From: Planctomycetota bacterium
GTDB taxonomy: Bacteria; Planctomycetota; Planctomycetia; Gemmatales; Gemmataceae
Direction of reading: 5' to 3'
Assembly: GCA_021781415.1 (NCBI GenBank)
Contig: JAJXWW010000212.1
Coordinates: 51,871-115,870, forward strand
Length of the DNA: 64,000 bases
The notes beneath the pieces were generated by a model that was not told the DNA's origin, made no database searches, and worked only from the letters and a program-made list of their open reading frames with translations. Positions 53,763 to 63,193 of the stretch are shown piece after piece (position 1 is the first letter of the stretch; every line of letters starts with the position of its first letter). The translations under genes were made by a program, and so were the position numbers.

Positions 53763-54398
53763 TTACAATTCGCGGAAGCCGGGGATTTCTTCGAGGATCT
53801 CGCGCATCCGTTTGATGGCTCTCAGATAGCGGCTGCCGGCTCCGGCTTTGGATAATCCCAACACTTCGGCAATCTCGCTGGTGCTGAGCCGCTCGAAATG
53901 TTTCAGGGCCAACACTTCGCGGTCGATCGGGTCCATACTGTTGAGCGCTTCTTGCACGAAAATGCGCTGCTCGGCCTTGATGGCGGCCTGCGAGGGGGTC
54001 GTCCATTTGCCGAGGAGCTGGGCGGCCAGCGAGACGGAATCGGCCAGCGGTAGTCCGCCGCGATGCAGCGTCACTTCGCGCTCGGCATCGCGGGATTGCG
54101 TGCCGAGATGACGGCGATGCACTTCGGTCAGTTTCAGGCCGGTGATGTGCCGCAGCCACAGAAACAGCGGCAATTTCGGATCGGCGGCATACTCCGGCAA
54201 CTTCTGGCTGACGTCCAGAAACGCTTCCTGAATCACGTCGGAATCGTCGATACGCCCTTGCAAACGCCGATTCAAACGCAGATGCACCATGCGTTTAAGT
54301 CGATCCCGATAGCGCGAGAACAATTCGCGCAGAGCCTCTTCATCCCCCGCGGCAGCCCGCGCAAGCAAGTCGGAATCCCTATCGGAATCGTTCGGCAT
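53763..54398 (-). CDS. ECF-type sigma factor paired with the giant kinase
   Basis: A 211-residue ECF sigma factor of the planctomycete kinase-linked type: DLLARAAAGDEEALRELFSR, DDSDVIQEAFLDVSQKL for region 2, then LNSMDPIDREVLALKHFERL and the HTH TSEIAEVLGLSKAGAGSRYL. It has no anti-sigma gene; it lies 69 bp upstream of the kinase gene, so kinase phosphorylation may control it, as shown for some such pairs elsewhere. Confidence 0.92.
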   Translation of the reverse strand: MPNDSDRDSDLLARAAAGDEEALRELFSRYRDRLKRMVHLRLNRRLQGRIDDSDVIQEAFLDVSQKLPEYAADPKLPLFLWLRHITGLKLTEVHRRHLGTQSRDAEREVTLHRGGLPLADSVSLAAQLLGKWTTPSQAAIKAEQRIFVQEALNSMDPIDREVLALKHFERLSTSEIAEVLGLSKAGAGSRYLRAIKRMREILEEIPGFREL

Positions 54399-54669
54399 GA
54401 CAATACTCCTATTCGATAAAGTGCGAACGCGAACGAATCGTCTTCATGGAGCGAAAAAAAATCGCCAAGAGCATGTCCGCTAAGCCCCCTGTCTCCCTGT
54501 ACCCAGAGGAGAGAGGGGTTGGGGTGAGGGGGCTTCGCGGATCGTCTCTCGTTCGCTCCTGCGTGGGGACGAGAAGTTCCCACCCAAGTAGCAGACGCAC
54601 ACCCGGGCCTACCGATTCTCAAACTTTATCGTGGTTGACACTGCCTCGCCATGTTACATTGGATGGACC
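54399..54669. other. Divergent spacer before the ATPase operon
   Basis: Divergent region between the sigma factor and the small ORF. It holds the family A copy at 54471-54550 and a TTGACA at 54635 with TACATT 14 nt further on, too close for a good promoter. I do not call one. Confidence 0.5.
54471..54550. repeat. Family A palindromic element, short copy
   Basis: CCCCTGTCTCCCTGTACCCA, followed by GGGGTTGGGGTGAGGGGGC, matches one half of the long copies, and CGCGGATCGTCTC at the right end matches the GACGATCCGC flank of the others. It appears to be a half-length or degenerate copy. Confidence 0.65.
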
Positions 54670-54810
54670 ATGAAGACTACGGAGGCCACCGCTCGTCGAG
54701 GATCTCTTGTCCTCCGATTTCTGGCGGTAGATATAATTCCTCGGATAGAAGTTATCCGCGATCGCATCCTCGACGCGCTCGGCGTCGTCTCACAAGGAGT
54801 CCACGATTGA
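54670..54810 (+). CDS. 46-residue protein at head of the ATPase operon
   Basis: A short frame, MKTTEATARRGSLVLRFLAV followed by DIIPRIEVIRDRILDALG, ending VSQGVHD. It is amphipathic and helix-like with a charge pattern (+ at the start, mixed later). The TGA stop overlaps the next gene's TTG (TTGA), the same kind of coupling as in the next junction. The ribosome site is weak (GGATGG). No family is known to me. Its position and codon usage fit a real small gene, but it could still be chance. Confidence 0.45.
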   Translation: MKTTEATARRGSLVLRFLAVDIIPRIEVIRDRILDALGVVSQGVHD

Positions 54811-55811
54811 CCGCCACCATTGATGCCTCACCCTCTACCCATGCGGCTCTCGCCGATTTGGTCCTGGTTCGGATGATGCTGCCGAGCCGCAGGCCGCCCG
54901 CTCCTTCCGCGGTGCGAAAAGATGTCGGAAAGCTGCACGGCTCCGAATTGTCCGCCGCCGCGTTCGACGAATTGCGAGAAGCGTTGTCCTCCTCCGGCCT
55001 CCTACACAAAGGCCGTCGGAATACCTATGTGCTCACGGATGTCGGCCGTCAACGCGCGCTGGATTTTCTGGAGATCTCCGAACTGCCGCCGCGAACGAAC
55101 TGGACGACGGTAATCGACAAGTATCTTTTTCCGAGGGCCGCCGCACTGTCGGCGAGCGAAGCGGCGAAGTTGAAGAGCGCGGATCACTTGGCCGCCTTTC
55201 TTCTCAGACGGAAGCACCATCTCGGCGTCGGGTCGGGTTCGACGGTGAAGCAGGTGCTTCAGGCCATCGTCTGCAAGAAACTCGGCTATCCCGAAGAGAC
55301 GACGCTCGACGGCTTATTGTGTGCGGAGTTGAGCAAGCTCCTGGGAAGCGAACGTCTGACGAAAGAGACGCTGACCAAACAGTTGCCGCTGTTCAAGACC
55401 GGACTTACCGAAGTCAAAGCCGACGCCGTGCGGAAGAAGGTGGTGCGGGAATGGCTCGACCGCTCTTCCTCTCCGCCGTCGAAGCGCGAGGACGGGGAGC
55501 CGTTCGATCTCACGACCTTTGCCGCTACCGTACTCGCCTTGGCCGCCAAGAGTCCGCCCCACGATCGATTTCACCACAATAAGGTCTTTATTTCCGCCCT
55601 CTGGGAAGCCTCTCAGCGAGAGCCGAGCTTCCCGCGCCTCGGCCTCGATGCGTTCAAACAGCGCTTGCTTGAGGCGAACGCGCAAAACTTCCTCCATCTT
55701 AGCCGCGCCGATTTGGTTCAGGCGATGGATCCGAAGATGGTGGATAAATCCGAGACGAAATATCTGAATGCCACGTTTCACTTTGTCCTTTTGGAAGGAG
55801 ATCGCCCGTGA
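54807..55811 (+). CDS. Winged-helix protein partner of the dual ATPase
   Basis: A 334-residue protein. Residues about 30-90 look like a winged helix (LSAAAFDELREALSSSGLLH, then YVLTDVGRQRALDFLEI). A middle region follows (VGSGSTVKQVLQAIVCKKLG), and a C-terminal domain (about 240-334) with FHHNKVFISALWEASQREP, FLHLSRADLVQAMDPKMVD and FHFVLLEGDRP. TTG 54807 is the start because GGAG lies 7 nt upstream. The stop overlaps the ATPase start by GTGA. Such C-terminal parts occur in conflict-type proteins, but I cannot name a family. Confidence 0.65.
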   Translation: MTATIDASPSTHAALADLVLVRMMLPSRRPPAPSAVRKDVGKLHGSELSAAAFDELREALSSSGLLHKGRRNTYVLTDVGRQRALDFLEISELPPRTNWTTVIDKYLFPRAAALSASEAAKLKSADHLAAFLLRRKHHLGVGSGSTVKQVLQAIVCKKLGYPEETTLDGLLCAELSKLLGSERLTKETLTKQLPLFKTGLTEVKADAVRKKVVREWLDRSSSPPSKREDGEPFDLTTFAATVLALAAKSPPHDRFHHNKVFISALWEASQREPSFPRLGLDAFKQRLLEANAQNFLHLSRADLVQAMDPKMVDKSETKYLNATFHFVLLEGDRP

Positions 55812-58800
55812 CGATCGCTCTCGCTCCCCGCGACACCGCCGCCGCTCTCGATCCGCGCCTGGCCGTGTTTTTAGACCCGAAATGTCCCGAAGTGTTCCAC
55901 TCGGTCGCCACCTCGAACTCGATTTGGCAAGCCGATCCCTACGATATTGAGACGATTCACGCCGAGGCGCGGGCCTCCTTCGAGCGGCTCTTGTTGCGCG
56001 GCAGCCGTACTCCCGCCCCTCCGTCGGGAGCGATTCAGGTTCTACTCGGCGAGGCCGGCAGCGGGAAGACGCATCTGATGCGGGCATTCCGCACCCGCGC
56101 GCATTCGCAGGGATGGGGTTACTGCGTTTACCTGCAAATGACGACCGAAGCGACCAACTACGCTCGCTACATGCTGACCAATCTGATCGACGGCCTGGAG
56201 CAGCCCTACGCGCCGGACAGACCCTCGCGTTCGGGATTGGCCCGTTTATCGACCGCCCTGCTCGAGCTGGTGCCTGGCCTGGACGACGGCGACCGCGAAA
56301 GGTTCCGCGAAGGGAACGGCGACGCGACCAAATGGGTCGACGATTACGCCGATCTTTTGAAAGCGACCCCGCAAATGGGGAGTTGCGATCTGGAGTTGCT
56401 GCGCGTCGTATTGCATCTGCAACGCAACGATTCTCGCGTGCATAGCCGGGCCTTGATGTGGCTGCGCTGCCAGAAAATGCGGCCTCAAGATTGCGAATGG
56501 ATCGGCGGAGCGATTCCGCGCGACGACGACTCCGATCCCATGAGGACGTTGCAACAGCTGGCTCGACTGGTCGATGCCATCCACGGTGTCCCGCTGGTAC
56601 TCCTCATCGACCAGTTAGAGGATATGGCAAGCCAGTCGGCTCCCGTGGAGCGATTTCTCAGAGTAGTGGATGCCGTCACCGCGTTTACCGATGCGACGCC
56701 GAACTCCGTGGTCGTGTTTACTTGCCTCGAAGATTACTTCAACGAAAACGCCGGAAAGCTCACCAAGTCCAAGGAAGATCGACTCCTCCGCGACCCCGAA
56801 AAAATGCGGCTGTCAAACGATCGCAGCCTTGAGGAAATTCGCTCGATGACGGCTCGCCGACTCGCTTATTTGTACGACACCGCCGAGGTTGCCGTCGATC
56901 CGAACGACGAGTTGTATCCCTTCCGCGAAGAGCACCTTGCGAGGCTCAACAATCTACGCGCGCGGGACGTACTCGATTTTCTGCGGCGGCACCATCAGCG
57001 CTGCATCGTCGCCAAGCGTTGGGAAGAGCCGGAAGATGTGCCCCCTCCTCCTCCACCACCGCCCGTCGAAAGCGAACTCGATCCGTTGTGGAACGATTTT
57101 CATTCCGGTTTCCAGAAGAACGTACCCGATAGCGAAGAAGAACTAGCTCGCATCCTCGACGAGGCCATCCGCGCCGTGTCGGACGAATTGCCGCAAGGTT
57201 ATCACTTCGGCTGCGCGTCTTCCGACGGACGCTACCTTGAGATCGAAGCCCATAAACCGAACAATACTCTCGAAAAACGGCTCGTGGCCGTCTGTAACGC
57301 CAACGCGCGCGGCCCGGCATTCGGCAAACAGATCTCCGAACTCGAAAAGCGCGCCGGCGAAATCCCGGTGGCCATCGTGCGCACCACCGATTTCCCGAAG
57401 TCGGGGAAAGCGATTACACAGATCGCACAAATGCTAAAACGACATGGAGAGAAAGTCGTCGTGGCCGATTCGGAATGGCGGCGCATGGCGGCGTTCGACG
57501 ACTTCCGCGCGCGACACCATCAGCGCCCCGACTTCGGCTCGTGGCAGAAAAAGGCCCGCCCCCTCGGTCAACTCAGCGCTCTGCAAAAAATCCTGAAGAT
57601 AAGCGAATGCGTCGCAATGCCGCTCGATACGATCAATCGCCCCTCGCCTCAAGACCCGCGGCCGCGGAGCGAGACGTCTCCACCCTCGGACGGTGCTGAT
57701 TCGACTGCCGAGAACGGCAAGCTCGACAAGTCGCTCGTCTTGGGAACCACCCGCGACCTCTCGCCGCGAGAGGTGACGTTCGAGCCGATCGAATTCGTTC
57801 AACATGCGGCATTTGTCGGCGGTTCGGGCAGCGGCAAAACGACGGCCGCTCTGAACCTCCTCGAACAATTGCTGGCTCAAGGCGTGCCCGCCGTACTCCT
57901 CGACCGCAAGGGCGACCTGTGCCGCTATGCCGACCCCGACGCTTGGAATCGACCGCTCGACGATCCCAACCGTGAGGCGGCGCGGCAAACGCTGCGGCAA
58001 AAGCTGGATGTGGCCTTGTACACGCCGGGCGAGCCAAAGGGACGACCGCTTTCTCTCCCGATTGTCCCGCCCGGATTCGACCAACTCCCGGAGGCCGAAC
58101 GCGAACGGTTCGCTCAATACGCCGCCGCCGCCCTCGGTAGCATGATCGGGTTCAAATCCTCCGACGCAGACAAGGGGCAACGGGCGATTCTGGCCAAGGC
58201 CATCGAGACGTTGGCATCGGTTCCCGCAGCGGCAATCACTCTGCCCCGTTTGCGCGAGGTAATCGAAGGACAAGACGACGCCCTGTTGAATGCCATCGGC
58301 GGCGGCTATCCGGAAAAGTATTACGTCAACTTGGGTCAACGGCTGCTTACGCTGGAGTTGAACAATAAGCAGCTATTAAACGGTGAAGAACGTCTGGACC
58401 TCGATGCGCTGCTCGGCACCGGCCCGCACGCCACGCCGGGGCGCGTTCGGCTATCGGTCATCAGCACTCGATTTCTGGGCGACGCCGCCAAGGTGGACTT
58501 CTGGGTATCGCAACTGCTGGTGGCGGTGTCGCGCTGGTGTGCGAAGTCGCCGAAGCCTTATTTACAAGCGGTATTTCTATTCGACGAGGCGGACATCTAC
58601 CTACCGGCGGGGAACAAACAACCCGCCGCCAAAGCGCCGATGGAAGATCTGCTCAAACGAGCCAGGTCGGCGGGAGTGGGTCTGTTCCTGGCCACGCAAA
58701 GCCCCGGCGATTTCGACTACAAGTGCAAGGAGAACGTGCGGACCTGGCTGATCGGTCGAGTGAAGGAGCCGAGGGCGCTGGAGAAGCTCAAACCGATGCT

Positions 58801-58984
58801 TGAGGCGGCCAAGGGAAGCCCGTTGAGCAAATTGCCGTCCCAGGCAACGGGAGAGTTTTGTCTCGTCCGCGAGTCGAGCGTGATGCAGGTGCGGTCGAAC
58901 GAATCGTTCGTACGCACCGAGCAACTGGCCGAGGATCAAATCGCCCAACTCGCCGCACGCCTCGCTCCTCGTCTGAAACGATAG
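55808..58984 (+). CDS. Dual P-loop ATPase (AAA/ORC-like plus HerA/FtsK-like)
   Basis: A 1058-residue protein with two ATPase cores. The first has Walker A GEAGSGKTH (residues 81-89) and Walker B VLLIDQLEDM with Asp268, of AAA/ORC-STAND style. A proline run (about 415-423) leads to a middle domain (about 425-600, unknown fold, RYLEIEAHKPNNTLEKRL). The second has Walker A GGSGSGKTT (671-679), Walker B VFLFDEADIYLP (Asp926-Glu927) and LFLATQSPGDFD as in HerA/FtsK-type motors. The GTG start overlaps the upstream stop. No nuclease domain is obvious; the middle domain is the candidate. A defence or DNA-processing role is inferred. Confidence 0.85.
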   Translation: MTIALAPRDTAAALDPRLAVFLDPKCPEVFHSVATSNSIWQADPYDIETIHAEARASFERLLLRGSRTPAPPSGAIQVLLGEAGSGKTHLMRAFRTRAHSQGWGYCVYLQMTTEATNYARYMLTNLIDGLEQPYAPDRPSRSGLARLSTALLELVPGLDDGDRERFREGNGDATKWVDDYADLLKATPQMGSCDLELLRVVLHLQRNDSRVHSRALMWLRCQKMRPQDCEWIGGAIPRDDDSDPMRTLQQLARLVDAIHGVPLVLLIDQLEDMASQSAPVERFLRVVDAVTAFTDATPNSVVVFTCLEDYFNENAGKLTKSKEDRLLRDPEKMRLSNDRSLEEIRSMTARRLAYLYDTAEVAVDPNDELYPFREEHLARLNNLRARDVLDFLRRHHQRCIVAKRWEEPEDVPPPPPPPPVESELDPLWNDFHSGFQKNVPDSEEELARILDEAIRAVSDELPQGYHFGCASSDGRYLEIEAHKPNNTLEKRLVAVCNANARGPAFGKQISELEKRAGEIPVAIVRTTDFPKSGKAITQIAQMLKRHGEKVVVADSEWRRMAAFDDFRARHHQRPDFGSWQKKARPLGQLSALQKILKISECVAMPLDTINRPSPQDPRPRSETSPPSDGADSTAENGKLDKSLVLGTTRDLSPREVTFEPIEFVQHAAFVGGSGSGKTTAALNLLEQLLAQGVPAVLLDRKGDLCRYADPDAWNRPLDDPNREAARQTLRQKLDVALYTPGEPKGRPLSLPIVPPGFDQLPEAERERFAQYAAAALGSMIGFKSSDADKGQRAILAKAIETLASVPAAAITLPRLREVIEGQDDALLNAIGGGYPEKYYVNLGQRLLTLELNNKQLLNGEERLDLDALLGTGPHATPGRVRLSVISTRFLGDAAKVDFWVSQLLVAVSRWCAKSPKPYLQAVFLFDEADIYLPAGNKQPAAKAPMEDLLKRARSAGVGLFLATQSPGDFDYKCKENVRTWLIGRVKEPRALEKLKPMLEAAKGSPLSKLPSQATGEFCLVRESSVMQVRSNESFVRTEQLAEDQIAQLAARLAPRLKR

Positions 58985-59015
58985 GAGAAATGATGCCAAC
59001 AATCGCCGGTGCGCC

Positions 59016-60896
59016 TCATCGTGACGACGGGGCTTCGTGCTCCGAGTCGGCGCGATAGATTTTGAGGGTGCCGTCGTGACAGGCGGTGGCGAGCAGGGCC
59101 CCGTCGGGGGAGAAGGCCAACCAACGAACGCGATCTTTCTGTTCGGGCAAGGTCAGCAGCTCGCGGCCCGTCGCCGCCTGCCACAGCTTCACCGTCTTGT
59201 CGAAGCTCGCCGTGGCCAGGGTCTTGCCCTCCGGAGAAAACGCCAAACAGTTCACGGCACCGGTATGCTTGCGCACGTGGAGGCGTTCTTCGCCCGTAGC
59301 GCAATCAAAAAATCGCATGGTTCCTTCGCGATCTCCGGTGGCCAAAGTCTTGCTGTCGGGGGAGAAGGCTAAGACCGCCCGCTGCACAGGGTGCGGCGGT
59401 TGAATTCGACGGATCGTCTTTTCCTCCATGTCCCACAAAAACAGATCCTGGGTTTGACTGGCCAAAGCCAGAGTGCAGCCATCGGGAGAGAAAGCCAACG
59501 ACTCGATCTCGTGGCCGGAAAGGATCGACTGATCCGAACGAGTCTCAACATCCCACAAGCGCGTAATGCGATCGCGTCCCGCGGTTGCGAGAATCTTGCC
59601 GTTGGGCGCGAAAGCGAGCGCGTAGATAGGTTTGGAGTGCCCCGGGAGAGTGGCAACGTACTTACCCGTGGCCGCATTCCACAGCTTGAGATTGGCCCCT
59701 TCATCGAAACTCCCGGAGGCGAGCAACGCACCATCCGGAGAGAAAGCGATACAGCTAACCAACGATTGGTGGCCGCGCAGAATGGCTAATTCTCTTCCGT
59801 CGACCGGGTTCCAAAGGCGAATGGCGCAATCGTCGCCGGCCGAGGCGAGCCTCTTGCCGTCGGGGGAAAAAGCGACCGCCCATGCTTCGCGCGGCACGGT
59901 ATAGGCTTTGTGACCTAGCCACGAGTGCGTTTCTGCGGATTGGGGTACATCTGTCATGGACAAATGGCCGTCCGCGGAACGGGATAATTGATGCAGCCAC
60001 AGTCTGCCGTCGCCGCAACCCAAGGCGAGCGTTTTGCCGTTCGAAGAAAATGCCACGACTCGACCCACCTTGGGAAGGGAGCGCGAAAAATGCTCGCGCC
60101 GCTTCTCACAGTCCCATACTTTAAGCAGACCTAGGCTGACGGAGGCCAAGGTTCGATCGTCGGGAGACAACGCCAAGCTCCACACGGGATCCTCATGACG
60201 ATATTCCCCTTGGTACTCGCCGCCAGAGCTAAGGGAGGAAATCCGTACCTGGCCATTATGTCCACCGGAGGCAAGCACCGCTTCTTTGTGGCCCGACGCC
60301 AGGGATAATACGGCGTCTGCATGTCCGAGTCGAGTATCGAGAATCTTCCCCGTCTCCGCATCACACAAGGAGATTGCTCCATCGCCATGACCGACGGCGA
60401 TCATCTTGCCATCGGAAGAAAACGCTACAGATGCCACGGTTCGAGATGCGGCGAACGGAATGCGGCCTCTCGACTCTCCGGCTGGCATCTCCCATAGTTG
60501 GACTTCTTCGCCGCCTCTGGGCAAATGGACAGCGACCGCGAGAATTCGCCCATCGGGAGAGAAAGCCAACGAAGAAACGTCGCCCGGCGGGACGGGAAAC
60601 TTAGAGATCAATTCGTTTTTTCCCGTGTCCCACAGCAGAAGCTCGCTCCGAGGGCCGGACATTTCTCTTGAGTCGGCCCCCAACGAAGCCAGTATTTTTC
60701 CGTTGGGCGAGTACCACAGATGGTAAACCGTGAAGCGATGATCCTTCCGAATCGCGCGCTGCCGTCCGCTGCTGGTATCCCACAAAACAATGGCACCGTC
60801 TTGATGGCCGGAGGCGCAGGTCGATCCGTCCGGCGAGAAGGCCACGGCATAAACGCTGGAAGGATAGCGAAGCACGAGCGACCCCCCCATAGGCAA
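59016..60896 (-). CDS. WD40 repeat part of the broken kinase gene
   Basis: A 626-residue frame made of WD40 repeats (about 12 blades: [49 protein letters not shown] and others). It begins (TTG 60896) inside the end of the kinase frame, at the G7 run (60882-60888 as C7 on the plus strand). If one G is removed, the kinase frame continues directly as [17 protein letters not shown]. It is therefore the probable C-terminal ectodomain or sensor of the kinase at 60601-62535. Convergent with the ATPase operon with only 31 bp between stops. Confidence 0.8.
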   Translation of the reverse strand: MPMGGSLVLRYPSSVYAVAFSPDGSTCASGHQDGAIVLWDTSSGRQRAIRKDHRFTVYHLWYSPNGKILASLGADSREMSGPRSELLLWDTGKNELISKFPVPPGDVSSLAFSPDGRILAVAVHLPRGGEEVQLWEMPAGESRGRIPFAASRTVASVAFSSDGKMIAVGHGDGAISLCDAETGKILDTRLGHADAVLSLASGHKEAVLASGGHNGQVRISSLSSGGEYQGEYRHEDPVWSLALSPDDRTLASVSLGLLKVWDCEKRREHFSRSLPKVGRVVAFSSNGKTLALGCGDGRLWLHQLSRSADGHLSMTDVPQSAETHSWLGHKAYTVPREAWAVAFSPDGKRLASAGDDCAIRLWNPVDGRELAILRGHQSLVSCIAFSPDGALLASGSFDEGANLKLWNAATGKYVATLPGHSKPIYALAFAPNGKILATAGRDRITRLWDVETRSDQSILSGHEIESLAFSPDGCTLALASQTQDLFLWDMEEKTIRRIQPPHPVQRAVLAFSPDSKTLATGDREGTMRFFDCATGEERLHVRKHTGAVNCLAFSPEGKTLATASFDKTVKLWQAATGRELLTLPEQKDRVRWLAFSPDGALLATACHDGTLKIYRADSEHEAPSSR

Positions 60897-62535
60897 GACG
60901 CGACAGAAAGCGCCATTCGAAGCCGCGGAGAGTGTCGGGGCCGTCTCCTCCCGGAGAAGGTCGATATTTATCGAGGAGATTGAGCATGCCCTCCGGCCGC
61001 CGAGCTTCCCAAAAATGCCAGGCTTGAGCGATGTCTTCCGCGTAGCGCAGCTGCGCCAAATGGGTTTCTTTTTGACGGATGAGATGCTGCTTTTCCTCGT
61101 TTTCCTTGGTGGAAGCCACGCGGAGAGCGTCGTGTTCTCGGTGCAGTCCCGTCAACCAGTGCCAGCCGATCGACAGAACGAAAGCGATCGTCAATGCCGA
61201 GGTGTAGAAAATCGCACGAGCGGGGTGATGGTGAACCCATTTGCGCAGCCGTTCCGTCCGCCCCGACGGCCGAGCGAGAATCGGTTGGCGATGGAGAAAG
61301 CGGCGCAGATCGCCCGCCAATTCCGCCGCGCTGGCATAGCGCCGGTTTGGGATTTTCTCAAGACATTTCAAACAGATGGTTTCCAGATCCGGCGGCACAT
61401 CGCGGCGCAGTCGCCGTAACGGCGGCGCATCGGCGATCAACACCTGACGCAGCGTGTCGGCGTCGGTAACGCCTCGAAAAGCCGGTCGGCCCGCCAGCAC
61501 CTCGTACAACACGGCCCCCAACCCGTACACATCCGTGGCCGGGCCGATGTCGCGCAGCCGGCCCTCGACCTGTTCGGGCGCCATGTACGAAGCCGTGCCC
61601 AGAGGGGTGCCGCTGCGCGTGGCTTCGCTCTGCGCGTCGTGCAGCTTGGCGAGACCGAAATCGGTCAGCCGCAGTACAAACGCTTGTTCGTCGCTCGGAG
61701 GATTGAAGCGGGGATCGAGGAGGATATTGCCGGGCTTGATGTCGCGGTGATAGATGCCACGTTCGTGGACGTACTGCACGGCATCGGCCAACTCGGCCAA
61801 AAACTCCGCAGCTTGGCCAACGGGAACCGGAGCGGTTCGTTGCTTGAGCCACTCGGCCAGACTGCCCCCGGTGCAATACGACGAAACCAGATAGCACATA
61901 CCGTTGGTCTCGCCCACTTCGTGGACGGGAACCAGATTGGGATGATTCAAGCGCGCCGCTGCCCGCGCCTCGCGCAAAAATCGCCGCCGCATCTCCGGCT
62001 TCAAGAGGATCGTCAGATGGGGAATCTTGAGAGCCACCTGCCGCTGGAGATCGGGATCGAAGGCGAGGAAGACCACCCCGCCGCCGCCCTGGCCGAGCGT
62101 GCGAACGATCTGGAATCGCCCCACTTGTCCGCCGACGAGGCCGTCGCGTAGGGTGATCCCCTCGTTCGATACCAGCGTCGCGGTATCGCCCTCGAGCAGA
62201 CTAGGCCGATAGTGCTTGAGCCGGCGCAGGCAGTCGAGGGAACGCTCCAACCGCCGACGCAATTCAAGTGGCAGGGCGGGATCGAGCGGTACGTTGAAGT
62301 CGCATTTCTCACTCAAGACCTCGTTGTATTGAGCGAGCAAGCGCGTGAATTGGTCGTCGTCGCTAAGAAGCTGTCCGTGAAGCCCCTCTCCCGCTGTACT
62401 CAGGGGGAGAGGGGTTGGGGTGAGGGGGGTGAGTTTTTCCGAGTATTCTCGCCCCTCACCCCCGACCCCTCTCCCCTGAGTACAAGGGCGAGGGGGGCTT
62501 TGCGGATCGTCGCTAAGATGGTCCAGTGGAGTCAT
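60601..62535 (-). CDS. Ser/Thr kinase part of a kinase-WD40 gene (frameshifted)
   Basis: A 644-residue frame. The kinase (about 140-425) has [14 protein letters not shown], the Lys in [32 protein letters not shown] and [13 protein letters not shown] membrane helix is at about 450-470. The last about 100 residues beyond FEWRFLSRL are out of frame and meaningless ([13 protein letters not shown]), because of a G7 run; the true continuation is the WD40 frame. Near the N-terminus about 50 residues come from an inserted family A element. The ATG overlaps the sigma factor end, so the pair is coupled. Confidence 0.85.
   Translation of the reverse strand: MTPLDHLSDDPQSPPRPCTQGRGVGGEGREYSEKLTPLTPTPLPLSTAGEGLHGQLLSDDDQFTRLLAQYNEVLSEKCDFNVPLDPALPLELRRRLERSLDCLRRLKHYRPSLLEGDTATLVSNEGITLRDGLVGGQVGRFQIVRTLGQGGGGVVFLAFDPDLQRQVALKIPHLTILLKPEMRRRFLREARAAARLNHPNLVPVHEVGETNGMCYLVSSYCTGGSLAEWLKQRTAPVPVGQAAEFLAELADAVQYVHERGIYHRDIKPGNILLDPRFNPPSDEQAFVLRLTDFGLAKLHDAQSEATRSGTPLGTASYMAPEQVEGRLRDIGPATDVYGLGAVLYEVLAGRPAFRGVTDADTLRQVLIADAPPLRRLRRDVPPDLETICLKCLEKIPNRRYASAAELAGDLRRFLHRQPILARPSGRTERLRKWVHHHPARAIFYTSALTIAFVLSIGWHWLTGLHREHDALRVASTKENEEKQHLIRQKETHLAQLRYAEDIAQAWHFWEARRPEGMLNLLDKYRPSPGGDGPDTLRGFEWRFLSRLAYGGVARASLSFQRLCRGLLAGRIDLRLRPSRRCHCFVGYQQRTAARDSEGSSLHGLPSVVLAQRKNTGFVGGRLKRNVRPSERASAVGHGKKRIDL
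60882..60888 (-). other. G7 run where kinase and WD40 frames part
   Basis: On the minus strand the run is seven G. Six G would join RLAYGG to [15 protein letters not shown], making one gene of about 1170 codons. The run could be a true frameshift, a phase-variable tract or a sequencing or assembly error. Confidence 0.6.
62369..62508. repeat. Family A palindromic element inserted in frame
   Basis: The element lies inside the kinase gene, near the N-terminus. Twelve bases (TCGTCGCTAAGA) occur at 62357-62368 and again at 62507-62518, exactly 150 bp apart, so the insertion keeps the reading frame. It encodes a Pro/Gly/Thr-rich stretch ([20 protein letters not shown] and onward). Confidence 0.8.
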
Positions 62536-63193
62536 GGGGCACTTCCAGAAGTTTCGCCAATGCTTCGACGGCTCTTCCCCACAGTTTGCGAACGGCGTCG
62601 GCGGTGCTGCCCAGTCGCTCGGCGATCTGCACGAACGTCAACCCATCGGTGGAATGCCACACAACCACCTGCCGATAATGTTCCGGCAACATCGACAGGG
62701 CACGTTCCAGCCTCTCGTCGCGTTCGCGCGCGGCCGCCTGGGTGCTGGGCGTCTCGGCCGGATCGAGAATGGGCGTTTGCAACTCCTCCAGCGGCAATTC
62801 GCGGTCTACTTGGCGCTTCTCCGCGCCGTAATGACGGCGGAGATTGGCCAGATTGTTGCGCAAAATGGCGCGCAGCCACCCCAACAGCTCTTCCTCGCCG
62901 CACCCGTGGAAGCCGGGAAAGTCGCGTCCCGCTTCCAACAAACTCTCTTGCACGATGTCCGACGGAGCGATCTTCGCCCAAAGAGCCGGCGTCAGTTCCT
63001 GATTCGCCACCAAGAGCAAATAGTTGCGGCACACGTCCAAGAGCCGACCCAGCGCCTCTCGGTCGCCCGCACGCGCGCGGACAATCCATTGCTCGACCCC
63101 TCCAACCTCGCGTTGCCTCTCCGACTCCGGCGACACAATCCCCATCTCCCTAAGCACGAAATCTCTGAAAACCGGACGCATGGAATGATCCAT
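62513..63193 (-). CDS. ECF-type sigma factor paired with the kinase-WD40 gene
   Basis: A 226-residue ECF sigma factor: VRARAGDREALGRLLDVCRN, SDIVQESLLEAGRDFPGF for region 2, LSMLPEHYRQVVVWHSTDGL, then HTH FVQIAERLGSTADAVRKLW. It overlaps the kinase start by 23 bp. ATG 63193 is one of several starts (63181, 63145 possible). As with the other sigma-kinase pair it probably has no separate anti-sigma factor. Confidence 0.88.
   Translation of the reverse strand: MDHSMRPVFRDFVLREMGIVSPESERQREVGGVEQWIVRARAGDREALGRLLDVCRNYLLLVANQELTPALWAKIAPSDIVQESLLEAGRDFPGFHGCGEEELLGWLRAILRNNLANLRRHYGAEKRQVDRELPLEELQTPILDPAETPSTQAAARERDERLERALSMLPEHYRQVVVWHSTDGLTFVQIAERLGSTADAVRKLWGRAVEALAKLLEVPHDSTGPS

Noticed and set aside
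54635..54660. Promoter TTGACA plus TACATT before the ATPase operon
   Set aside because: The 14-nt spacing is too short for a normal sigma-70 promoter, so it is only mentioned.
54807..58984. BREX, DISARM or Dnd system
   Set aside because: No methyltransferase, PglZ phosphatase, helicase/DUF1998 or sulfur-modification genes lie nearby; only ATPase style is shared.
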